A DNA stretch of 64,000 bases from Symbiodinium natans (lineage: Eukaryota > Sar > Dinophyceae > Suessiales > Symbiodiniaceae), in assembly GCA_905221605.1 (NCBI GenBank), contig CAJNDS010000857.1:62001-126000 (forward strand). Direction: 5' to 3'. The notes under the pieces were generated by a model. That model saw nothing but the letters and a program-made list of their open reading frames with translations. It made no database searches and was not told the DNA's origin. The position numbers were made by a program, and so were the translations under genes. The first letter of the stretch is position 1; every line of letters starts with the position of its first letter. Shown piece after piece: positions 11,901 to 23,900 of the stretch.

Positions 11901-14900
11901 CGGGAAAAGGGGGGGGGGGGGGGGGGGGCAACACATAACCCTAAACCCTAAACCCTAAACCCTAAACTCTAAACCCTAAACCCTAAACCCTAAACCCTAA
12001 ACCCCAAACCCTGACAGCGGCTTGCGACTCCTCCCCGAGCACCTGCCTTGTACAGTGGCGAGGCTGCCGTGCCCATCCTCAGGAGTCTGGAGTGGGATGG
12101 TTTGAGCGTTTAAGGTTCAGGGAGCTTACCCTAAACCCTAAACCCTAAACCCTAAACCCTAAACCCTAAACCCTAAACCCTAAACCCTAAACCCTAAACC
12201 CTAAACCCTAAACCCTAAACCCTAAACCCTAAACCCTAAACCCTAAGGCTTGGAATGGTTGGTATTGCGGAGTTTGGTGTTCGGGGTTGGGAAAGACGAG
12301 GGAAACTGAGCCCAAGGAAGCTTAGGGAATGTAGGCGACTGTTTGAGGCATGAAACCCTTAGCCCGGAACGTGGATGTCCTCTAAGGCAAGTTCCGGCGA
12401 GGTCCAGAAAGTATAAAGGCCCTGCACCATTTTGATCTCGTGTGCCCAGAAAACCCCAGGTGGCCCTTATTCCCTTTTTGTAGGGGTTTGGGGTTTAGGG
12501 TTTAGGGTTTAGGGTTTAGGGTTTAGGGTTTTAGGGTTTAGGGTTTAGGGTTTAGGGTTTAGGGTTTAGGGTTTCGGGTGTCGGGTTTCGGGCTTAGGGT
12601 TTAGGGTTTTAGGGATTAGGGTTTAGGGTTCCCTTATAGTTCATGGTACTTAACCAATTTAACTGCACCTATAACCACATTAGGGCACCTAAGGGGCTTA
12701 CAAGTGGGTTATAAGTACAGTTATAAGTGGTGATTAGTGGTTAAGTACCATGAACCTCCAAGTAGCTAGCCGAAAAAAAAAAAACGAATTTCCCAAAATG
12801 AGGTCATCTCCACAAGGGTTCCCAAGCCCCTAAATCCGCCCTAAACCCCGGGAGCTTACTTTGGTCTCTCAGAAGATACGAGACTACCAGAAACCAATAA
12901 AGCAAAAAGGCCCTCAACCCCAAACCCTGAACCCTAAACTCTAAACCCTACATGCTAAACCCTAAACCCCACACCCTAAAACCTCAAAACGGTTCAGGGT
13001 GCTTAGGATCTAGGGTTTTGGGGTGTAGGGCTTAGCTTAGGGTTTATGGTTTAATAAGGGTTTGCGGTTTAGGGTTTAGGATGGAGGGTTTAGGGTTTAG
13101 GGAGTGAATGGAGCTTCAGGGTCCCCAAAGTCTCTGCACCCTAAACCCTAAACCCTAAGCCCTAAGCCCTAAGCCCTAAGCCCTAAGCCCTAAGCCCTAA
13201 GCCCTAAGCCCTAAGCCCTAAGCCCTAAGCCCACAACCCTAAACCTAAAACCTAAACCCTGAACCCTGAACCCTAAACCCCGACCCGCCGGGCTGCATCA
13301 GGTAGTTCAGGAAGGACATGGCCAGGCTGGTCTGCAGATCCTCCTTCCCCTCAGACACGACCCAGTTGACCTTGTTTCGGGGTTTAGGGTTTAGGGTATA
13401 GGGTTTAGGGTTTTCTCGGTCGGGTTTCGGGCGGGTTTGGCGGGCCTGGTGCTCTGAACGCCCTCTAAAGCAGTGGATACTAAAACCTCAGAGAACACAC
13501 ACAACAACCCTAAACCCCTAAACCCCCCTACACCCCCCGAAACACAACACAAACACCCCTAAACCCGTTTTCGGGCCCCTGGGCTGTCAGGGCCACGGTT
13601 CTATGGCCTCGGGGCTTTGGGTTTAGGGTTTAGGGGCTCAACCCTAAACCCTACACCTTAATCCCCAAACCCTAAACCCTAAACCCTAAATCCAAAACCC
13701 TAAACCCCAAACCCTAAACCCTAAACCCCAAACCCTAAACCCTAAACCCAGTGTGTGTGTGAGGCGGGGGGCGCTGATCATGGTCTTCTTGGAGATGTCC
13801 TCGTCCTCGCCCACAGCAAACTCCTGGGCTGGCTCTTAGGGTTTAGGGGTCTGATGCTCCCCCAAGGTTTAGGGTTTAGGGTCTAGGGTTTAGGGTTTTA
13901 GGGTTTAGGGTTTTAGGGTTTTAGGGTTTTAGGGTTTTAGGGTTTTAGGGTTTTAGGGTTTTAGGGTTTTAGGGTTTTAGGGTTTTAGGGTTTTAGGGTT
14001 TTAGGGTTTTAGGGTTTTAGGTTTTTAGGGTTTTAGGGTTTTAGGGTTTTAGGGTTTTAGGGTTTTAGGGTTTTAGGGTTTTAGGGTTTTAGGGTTTTAG
14101 GGTTTTAGGGTTTTAGGGTTTTAGGGTTTTAGGGTTTTAGGGTTTTAGGGTTTTAGGGTTTTATGGTTTTAGGGTTTTAGGGTTTAGGGGTTTGGGGTTC
14201 AGGGTTTAGGGTTCAGGGTTCAGGGTTTAAGGTTTAGGGTTTAGGGTTTAGGGTTTAGGGTTTAGGGTTTAGGGTTTAGGGTTTAGGGTCTTGGCCTTAG
14301 GTATTCAGGACTTCCCTCGATGTTTTTTTTTAGGGGGGAGGGGGGGAGGGGGGGCAGGAGTCTAGGGTTCAGGGCAGGTCGCATCTAGGTATCCCAAATC
14401 CTAAACCCTAAACCCTAAAACGAAACTCCTGAAAACTTTCCTCGAAATCTTCCTCGGAACTCCTCGAAGCTTTCCCAGGACCTGAGCCCTTAATGATTTC
14501 AATCTACCCTAAACCCTAAACCCTAAACCCTAAACCCTAAACCCTAAACCCTAAACCCTATCGGTGTGATATTCTTTTTGGCCATGCCGGGTTTAAAAAA
14601 TCGAGTTCCGGGATGCAAGCAGATAAGGCTCGCCGATCACCGTCTTGGGCTCCTTGAACAGTGGCTGGGCCTCAATCTTCGAATCCACCTGGGTGCCAAG
14701 GGTTCATGGGGTTTAATGGTTTAAATTTAGGGTTTAGGGTTTAGGGTTTAGGGTTTAGGGTTTAGGGTTTAGGGTTTAGGGTTTAGGGGTTTCGCGGCTT
14801 GCCCTCCTTCTGCAGCCCAAGGCCTAGAGGTCCAGGTCCCAGGGCTTTCGGGTTTAGCAAGAACCCAACCCCTCAACCCCATCCCAAGTCCAAGAAGCTC

Positions 14901-16378
14901 TGCCGCCATCTGCAAGTCAACGAATTTGGGCCTAAACCTTAACCCTAAACCCTAAACCCTAAACCCTAAATCCTAAGCCCTAAACCCTAAACCCAAAGCC
15001 CCAAACCCTGTCCGGGGGTAATCTGGGAATACAAAAAGCGACTGACTTGGAGATGTCTGGGACTTAGGCTTTTCTTTATTACGAGGCTCTATGAGGCGGC
15101 CCAACCCCCCCAGACAAAACTTCCTGGTTCTTAGCAGGGAATGAGGGAGTTCGGGCCCTGGTTCTTAGCAGGAAATGAGGGAGTTCGGGCCCTACATATA
15201 CCCTGTGAGGGAGTATCTTGGGCCCTCACTTGGAGGTTCGTGATACTTAATCCACTTATAAGCCCCTCAATTTCCCTAATATGGTGATAATTGGGTTACA
15301 AGTGCAGTTACTATTTGGTTCGTAAGTACCATGAACCTCCAAGTCAGGGAGTATATAGGGCCTCATTCCCTCATTCCCGACTAAGAACCAGCCAGAAAAA
15401 GGCAGTAAGGGCCAACTCTGGAATCGAGCTAACTCAACAAGTCGGGACATGACCCTTGTTTGGGGTTTAGGGTTTAGGGTTTAGGGTTTAGGGTTTAGGG
15501 TTTAGTGTTTAGGGTTTAGGGTTTAGGGTTTAGGGTTTAGGGTTTAGGGTTTAGGGTTTAGGGTTTAGGGTTTAGGGTTTAGCCCACACATAAGCCGCCT
15601 GCCTCGATCTTCTCGAACTCGGACAGGAACTTGTCCTGACTCCGACAGGGTACTACCAATTGCTTAAAGAAGCCCCATAAATCCAAAAGATTCTTCCTTA
15701 TGGGGGTAACACAGGGATTATCATTTTGTTTTTTTTGGGGCTTCTTAAGCAAATAGTAGGGTAAGGTTGGGTGGGTTTGGGGGTTTTATGCCGCCTTGCA
15801 GCAGTCATTGTTTTGGGGAGGTGCACAGCTCAGATGGGGAAAGCTACCTGCCTGACAATTCTAGACCCTACATCCCCCCCCCACCCCCCCATCCCCCCTC
15901 CGCAGAAAAATGAGTTCATTGCGGATCTAGCCATCATTATCATGCGTTCGGGGGGTCTCTTCATGTGGGTTAGGGTCTAGGGGTGTGCGGCTCTGTTGAA
16001 AGCAGGAACTCAATCCCGACAACCCAGCCAGCAACGCCTTGGAAGACCTCCCTATCCCTAAGCCCACTACCTCAACAAGAACGCATACCCTGCACTGCAA
16101 GCCCTTCGAATTCTAACTTAATTAACCCTAAACCCTGAACCCTGAAATGAGAGTAGTAGAAAGATTAAAGGTGTTGGTATTACACGTCAAATGAGTAATT
16201 TTAACAGCTGTACATATATGATGTGTATAGAATAAAAGCTTGAATGGTGAATAAACAGAGATATTGTTTAATCATATATTAAGTGGTTTACCAACAGAGA
16301 TATCCTTAGACGACCTGAAATACTAAACCCCAAACCCTCAACCCTAAACCCTAAACCCTAGACCCTAAACCCTAAACC

Positions 16379-16417
<39 letters not shown>

Positions 16418-17886
16418 ACCCTAAACCCTAAACCCTAAACCCTAAACCCTAAACCCTAAACCCTTACCTCACCCCCAAAAAAAATGGCCGGGCGACCAAG
16501 AGCTCAAGGCGATCGTCTGCGGGGTCGTCGCCGTAGAACCAGAACTTCGCGTTGGAGGGGTGGTAGAACCTGAAAGGGTTTAGGGTTTGGGGTTTAGGGT
16601 TTGCGGTTTAGGGTTTAGGGTTTGGGGTTTAGGGTCTGGGGCTTAGGGGTTAGGAAGCGGGGGTGTTGAGGGTTCAGGGGTTAGGGTGTTAAGGTGTAGG
16701 GTCTAAGGGTCTGTACATGGTCCGGGTATATAAGGGGTATATAAGGGGTCCCCGTTTAAGGGTCCATACAAAGGGACACCTCGCTCTCTGGGGTTTAGGG
16801 TTTCGGGAGGCGAGGTTTTAAGGATTCAGGAGTTAGGGTTTTAAGGTACGGGTTGCGGGGTCGATGCTTTTTGAATTTAAGGTGCTGGGTTGAACAAGGG
16901 CAGGACCCAAACAACTAAACCCTGAGCCCTGAACCCTAAACCCGAAGCCCAGAAAGCACACAGCTTGCCTAACTCCCAAGCCCTAAATTTCGAACACGAA
17001 CCCCCAAATCCTACACCCAGACCCCAAACCCGAACCTGAACCCTGAACCCTGAACCCTAAACCCTAAACCCTAAACCCTATACAAACAGGTGCTGGGTTG
17101 GATGCCGGGCATGTGGCGGGGGCAGCGAAGCAGAAAGATGAACGACGAACGATGAACGATGAGCGCCGTAAGTCAGAACCCTTTCAATTCAGAACATCCC
17201 CACAGAAATGGTTTAGGCTTTAGGCTTTAGGGTTGAAGGTTTTAGGGTTTTAGGGTTTAGGGGCTTAGGGTTTTAGGGTTTTAGGGTTTTAGGGTTTTAG
17301 GGTTTTAGGGTTTTAGGGTTTTAGGGTTTTAGGGTTTTAGGGTTTTAGGGTTTTAGGGTTTTAGGGTTTTAGGGTTTTAGGGTTTTAGGGTTTTAGGGTT
17401 TTAGGGGCTTAGGGTATAGAATGCTTGCTAAGTGCCAGCCGCTATCAAAACTAGTGACCTTCTACCCTAATCCCTACACCCTCACCTCTTGCTACCAAAC
17501 CCTACACCCTAAACCCTAAACCCCAAACCCCAAACCCCAAACCCTAAACCCTAAACCCTAACTTCTTGCTACCAAAGCGGCTTGCCGTGGAAGTTCTTGA
17601 AGTAGTCGAAAGTGAGGGAGGGGATCTCCCTGGGGTCACCGCCAGAGTCGACTCCGTACCTGCTGTGGTTGAGGGTTCAAGGTTCGTTTAGGGTTTGGGT
17701 TTAGGGTTTAGGGTTTAGGGTTTAGGGTTTAGGGTTTAGGGTTTAGGGTTTAGGGTTTAGGGTTTAGGGTTTAGGGTTTAGGGTTTAGGGTTTAGGGTTT
17801 AGGGTTTAGGGTTTAGGGTTTAGGGTTTAGGGTTTTAGGGTTTAGGGTTAGGGTTTAGGGTTTAGGGTTTAGGGTTTAGGGTTAGG

Positions 17887-17918
<32 letters not shown>

Positions 17919-20900
17919 GGTTTAGGGTTTTTAGGGTTTAGGTTTAGTTTAGGTTTAGGGTTTAGGGTTTAGGGTTAGGGTTTAGGGTTTAGGTTAGGGT
18001 TTTTTAGGGTTTAGGGTTTTTCCCCCCCCCCCCCCCTACTGTCATCCCTAAGGGGGCATGGGGCCTTGGTCTGCTGTCTTCGTCTTGACTCTCGGAATTT
18101 TTCGAGGGATGGGGTGTTATATCCCCTAACCAAAATAGAACCAAACAGCCGTCAACAAGCGCCTCGGTCAACTTGTTTGTGCTTGATCTCTTGCGGGGAC
18201 TTGTGCAGGGTCAACCCCAAACACTTTTGTATAACATGCCACTGCAAAGATGTAGATACTAGGACCCGGAGTAGGCCCTTGTTCCACCTTTTTGGGCTTT
18301 CGGTTCCCTTATCAGCCCCGCTAACCCCAAAAGGGCACCCGTTTTATTCCTAGGCTACTCTTGCGTCTTGATATCTTTAGTGTTACCCACCAAACGCTGG
18401 GTTTGGAGCAGCTAATGCTGCTCAAGGGAAGGCCCTGCTTGACATCAGAGTGCGGGGCGTTTGGGGTTTAGGGTTTTGGAGTGCGAGCATGGGAGGGGCT
18501 AGAGAAAAAGCCCACTCCCAGAAACCCTAGACTCTAAACCCTCGACCCGAAACCTAATTAAGGACTGTTTGTATATAAAGGGGGAACGTCCCAACCCTAA
18601 ACCCTCAACCCCAAGATGGCGGGGTGCTGAGTGTCCGGGAACATGGACATGTTCGCCAGCCGTCCGTGTGCAGCGTCCGGGTTCGAGTAGACGCCCTTCC
18701 TAGGGTTTAGGGTTTAGGGTTTAGGGTTTAGGGTTTAGGGTTTAGGGTTTAGGGTTTAGGGTTTAGGGTTTAGGGTTTAGGGTTTAGGGTTTAGTGTTTA
18801 GGGTTTAGGGTCATTACCCATGATCCTTGTGCCTGCCCACATAGTATATACTTGGCCCTAAGCTATTACATGGGAACCCCTTTAAGGCCTACGTATAGAC
18901 TGTATCTGCACATGGATCCTTAGGGTTAGGGCTTAACGGAATTTGGGGCTTTGGGTTTCGGAAAAGGGTGCTCAGGCTGGCTTAGTTGACACAAATGCTT
19001 GACTTGCATGTTGCTGCCAAAGGACACATGTGTGCTGCAGGAGCTACGAATCCAAAATTTCGCAATTTCTCATCCAAACCCCAGCAAAGTATGTAGGGGT
19101 CCAGCTGGCACAGTGCCGAAACCCTAAACCCTAAACCCTAAACCCTAAACCCTAAACCCTAAACCCTAAACCCTAAACCCTGAACCCTGAACCCTGAACC
19201 CTGAACCCTAAACCCTAACCCTGCATTGAGGGGTCTTCATCTTCTTGGGGCCCCAAGAGTTTCTCAAGCCTGAACCCGGAAAAAGCCCGGGCCCCTGATT
19301 TAGGCCCATAGCTTAGGGTTTAGGGTTTAGGGTTTAGGGTTTAGGGTTTAGGGTTTAGGGTTTAGGGTTTAGGGTTTAGGGTTTAGGGTTTAGGGTTTAG
19401 GGTTTAGGGTTTAGGGTTTAGGGTTTAGGGTTTAGGGTTTAGGGTTTAGAACAAAAGGGTTTCGGGTTCAGGGGTTTAGGGCTCAGGGCTTAAGGTCAAT
19501 GAGCCACCAACCTGAAAAATGCTCCAAAAGAATCCAACAGCCCTAAACTCCTCAAAGCATCGATTTTTAACCCTAAACCCTAAACCCTCCCTAAACCCTA
19601 ATCTCAGCTTTGGAGTAGACCCTGGAAAAAAGTATATACTTTTTAGGTACAAGTAGCTATTATAGGAACCCAGAACCAAAAAAAGTATTAAAGTGTAGTA
19701 CTCCAAAACCCAGTAATAAACCGGGCACAAAAAAGTGAGGGACAGGAAGCATCTCGTTGAACACCACGCCCTTGTACTTGAGAGGCTCATCCTTCTTCTC
19801 GACCTCCAGGCCGTAACTAAACCTAGTGAAAACCCTAATCACTCAACCCCAAACCCTTCGAGAGCTTAGGGTTCAACGGGATGTCGGACCACGCTGAACC
19901 CCGACAAGGCCGCCAATCAACCTTGGGCTTCGGGTCTATTGAACATTCTCACGGGTTTAAGGCTTATGGGGTTTAGGGGTTTAGGGTTTAGGGTTCAGGT
20001 CCGGGGAAGTTTTGAGGAGTTTCTGCTTTAACTGTAGAACAGTGAATTTCAAGGTACAGGGGCTTGAGGGTTTAGCGCTTACAAAAATATTGGTGCCTTT
20101 TTTTGGGTTGAGAAGGGTCGATAGGGTCTCCGAAGCCCAAAGAAGGAAAATCAGGGTACTCCTGGGCCTTCTTTGGGCAAAGGACTTAACGTTTCATTTT
20201 CAAGTTTTAAGAAACCCTAAACCCTAAAACCGTAAACCAAGGGCCACCCGGCCTCGTAGTGCCACCCCTCTTGAGCCAGCACGCGCGGGTCGTTAATGGC
20301 ACGAGGGTGGAAGACCTCACACTCTCTGGGGATGAGAGAAACACTGCAAGAAGGTTAGGGTTTGGGTTTAGGGCTTAGGGTTTGGGGCTTAGGGTTTAGG
20401 GCTTAGGGCTTTGGGTTTAGGGTTTAGGTTTAGGGGTTTCAGGGCTTCAGGGCTGTGGTAGGGTCTTGCGGTCTATGCTTTCGGGCAAGATGGTGCGCAC
20501 CCTGAACAAGGTTCCCCAGTAGGAATGAGCAAGGGAGCCTTGTGGGTTCCACTGTTAGCACGAGATGCCCGGACGACTACAGCCCATAGGCCTGAAGATT
20601 GCAGAATGATTTTGGCATTGTGGTGCTAAGACCCTAAACACCAAACCCTAAACCCTACCACCCCAAGACTCAACCACAAAAAAAATCTGAACCTCTTGAA
20701 ACCCTTCAGCCCGCTTGCCCAACGTTTTTGTGGAACCCTAAACCCTAAAGCCGAAACTCCCACCCGGCTTGCTGAGGCCATACCCGCCCATTTCCAGAAA
20801 CACTTTTCTGGATGGACGATGGGTTTAGGGTTTAGGGTTTAGGGTTTAGGGTTTAGGGTTTAGGGTTTAGGGTTTAGGGTTTAGGGTATAGGGTTTAGGG

Positions 20901-23900
20901 TTTAGGGTTCGCTGGACCAGGACCCTCTCTGGGCAGGCCTTCCTGTAAGCCCCCCCCTCCGTTGCTGGGTTCCCGGGAGCGCCCTGGAAAGCTACCCCTC
21001 CTGGCCCTTAACTAACCTAAATTCAGCGTAGCCCTAAACCCTAAACCCTAAACCCTAAACCCTAAACCCTAAACCCTAAACCCTAAACCCTAAAAATAGC
21101 ATCAATTCTTGGGCGCGGGGAGGGGGGTAGTAGTTCGTTGAGCTTCGAAGGATGGCTCTTAACCCTAAAGGCAGTGGTGTGGGCCTTTGGGGGTTTAGGG
21201 TTTAGGGTTCAGATGGGTTTAGGGTTTAGGGTTTAGGGATTAGGGTTTAGGGTTTAGGGTTTAGGGTTTAGGGTTTAGGGTTTAGGGTTGGCCTGAAAAT
21301 CATAAGCTCACAGCCAGGGGACAACCCCAGACCCTGGAGCATAAAACTCTCACTTTTGGATTCCCAAGCTCGAAGAGAAGAACAACCCGCAACTGCCATG
21401 GCAAGTTGCGGCATCCAGATAGACGTCGATGAGGTTGTAGAAGTCCTACTACAGGGTTTATAGGGTTTATACGGTTCTTGGGGCTTGCAGGGTTTGCAGG
21501 GTGTAGAGGGTTCATATTTCAGGTACAAGTTTTGAAATATCTTGAAATGGTTGTGTGTGTGTGTGCGGGCTTTCGGGTCTTCCCCCCCCCCCTCCCCCCC
21601 ACTGCGCAGGCAGGAGGCTGTAGCCCTTGGGTTGCGGGGTTGAGGGAAGAGCTTGAGCCCGACCGTGGCTCGAAAAGACCGAGGGACTAGACCGTGGCTC
21701 GAAAAGACCGAGGGACTAGGGTTCAGGTTTTAGGGCTTAGAGAACCCGAAGCCCCTAAAAACCCTCTTTTAAAAGCCCTCTTTGGGGCTTAGAGAACCCG
21801 AAGCCCCAAGGACTAGGGCGTAGGGTGTTTGGAGGAAGCCCGGGCCCCCAAACTCCCCACCAGGAAAATCCCCCGGGCTCAAAGGGCCCAAAACCTGGAT
21901 CATCAACATCAAAGGTGGTCATTCTGCAATACTTAGTACAAACCCTGCACCCTAACCCTATGAATCTCAAAGAGTATGAGTATACACACATACACACATA
22001 CATACATACAAACATACGCACACATACATACATACATGCATACATACATACATACATGCATGCATGCATGCATGCATGCATGCATGCATAAAGTATTCGT
22101 ATACATATATATATATATATACAGATATATATATATATATACATATATATATATGTACATGTATATGTATATATAATATGCATATATGTATACAGCCTCC
22201 GGCGCGCCTTGAGGTTGCAGCTGGCCACCGGGTAGCAGGTGCGATCAGGGAAGGTCATGGCCTCATTTTGGAGTTTAGGGGTTTAGGGGATTTAGAGGTT
22301 CAGGGATTTAGTTCTAGGGTATAGGGTTTAGGGGTTTCGGGTCTAGGAGTAAGGGTTTTCGGTTGCGGGGGTATGGGATTTAGGGGTTTAGGGTCTGGGA
22401 GCAAGGGGTTTTCGGGGGGTTTGGGGTTTGGGGCTTTGGGCTGCTTGCGCTTTGCTTTGGGGGTGTGTTGGACTTATGGGGGTTGGAAGGAACACACGGG
22501 GCCTTGTTTTCGTACAGGGTGGGAAATTCCGAACATTAAGGTTTAGGGTTTAGGGTCCACTTTCGGGGGATCCTGTCAAGAGGGTATAAAGAGGGGAAGG
22601 GACCCTCACGCATTTGTCTGAGGTCACAAGTATGGGCCCACATATGTATGTATGTAAAACATGTACATATATATATATATATATATCAAAGGCAGATGAA
22701 GACCAACAGGGATGAGAGTTTCGAAGGTTTGTAAGGGCTCGGGGCCCGGGGCTGCACTCGTTCGCAAGAGTAGCCTCCACCCGAAACCCTCATCAGCTGA
22801 ACCCAAAACCCCATACCCTAAGCCTGAAAACCCTAAGCCCTAAGCCCTAAACCCTAAGCCCTACGCCCTAAACCCTAAACCCTAAACCCTACACCCTAAA
22901 CCCTAAGCCCTAAACCCTAAACCCTAAGCCCTAAGCCCTAAAACCCAAGAGGCCCATTTTAGGGAGTTGGGAGGGCCGAAGCCCCATATACCATGCAGGC
23001 GCGGCACGTTCAGAAATGTCTGCAAGCTCGACTTCATGAGTTCCACGAAAGGCTCCTGCTTGTGGAGCCCTACAGTCGAAACATTCCGTGGAGCCTTGCG
23101 TAGGGTTTAGGGTTTAGGGTTTAGGGTTTAGGGTTTAGGGTTTAGGGTTTAGGGTTTAGGGTTTAGGGTTTAGGGTTTAGGGTTTAGGGTTTAGGGTTTA
23201 GGGTTTAGGGTTAGGTTTAGGGTTTAGGGTTTAGGGTTTAGGGTTTAGGGTTTAGGGTTTAGGGTTTAGGGTTTAGGGTTTAGGGTTTAGGGTTTAGGGT
23301 TTAGGGTTTAGGGTTTCAGGTTTGGGGTTTAGGGTTTAGGGTTTAGGGTTCAGGGTTGAGGGTTCAGGGTTGAGGGTTTAGGGTTTAGGGTTCAGGGTTC
23401 AGGGTTCAGGGTTTAGGGTTTAGGGTTTAGGGTTTAGGGTGTAGGGTTTAGGGTTTAGAGCTCAGACTTAGGGCCTAGACTCTGCGTTTCCTCGAGGCCC
23501 TAAACCCGAGCCCCTTTTTCGAGGGGGGCCTTCAGGGGATACTTGCGGCTGCCACAGAGAACAGAGTGCTCCAAGACGTGGGCGATGCCGTTGGAGTTCT
23601 CCTTTGTGGAGAGTTAGGGTTAAGCGTTTAAGGTTTAGGGTTTAGGGTTTAAGGTTTAGAGTTTAGGGTTTAGGGTGAAGTCGTCCAAGAAACAATTTGT
23701 GAAGACCCCAGCCTTATCTGGTATGGTCTTCGGGCCTGAAATCCCAAACCCTAAACGCTAAACTCTTTGTGCTGAGGAAAGAGCTTGGGGGTGTTCAGGG
23801 CCCGGGGAATCCCTACACCCTCAACTCCACAGCCCTTTAGCCCCCAGCGAGCCCAGAACGCACGCGTCCCTGCCCGACGTTCTTTGGGGGGCTTGGGGGG

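Noticed and set aside
21755-22258. 167-codon single protein beginning MTFPDRTCYPVAS
   Set aside because: Only the first 17 codons are protein (PreP exon 5); the rest reads through the intron microsatellite.
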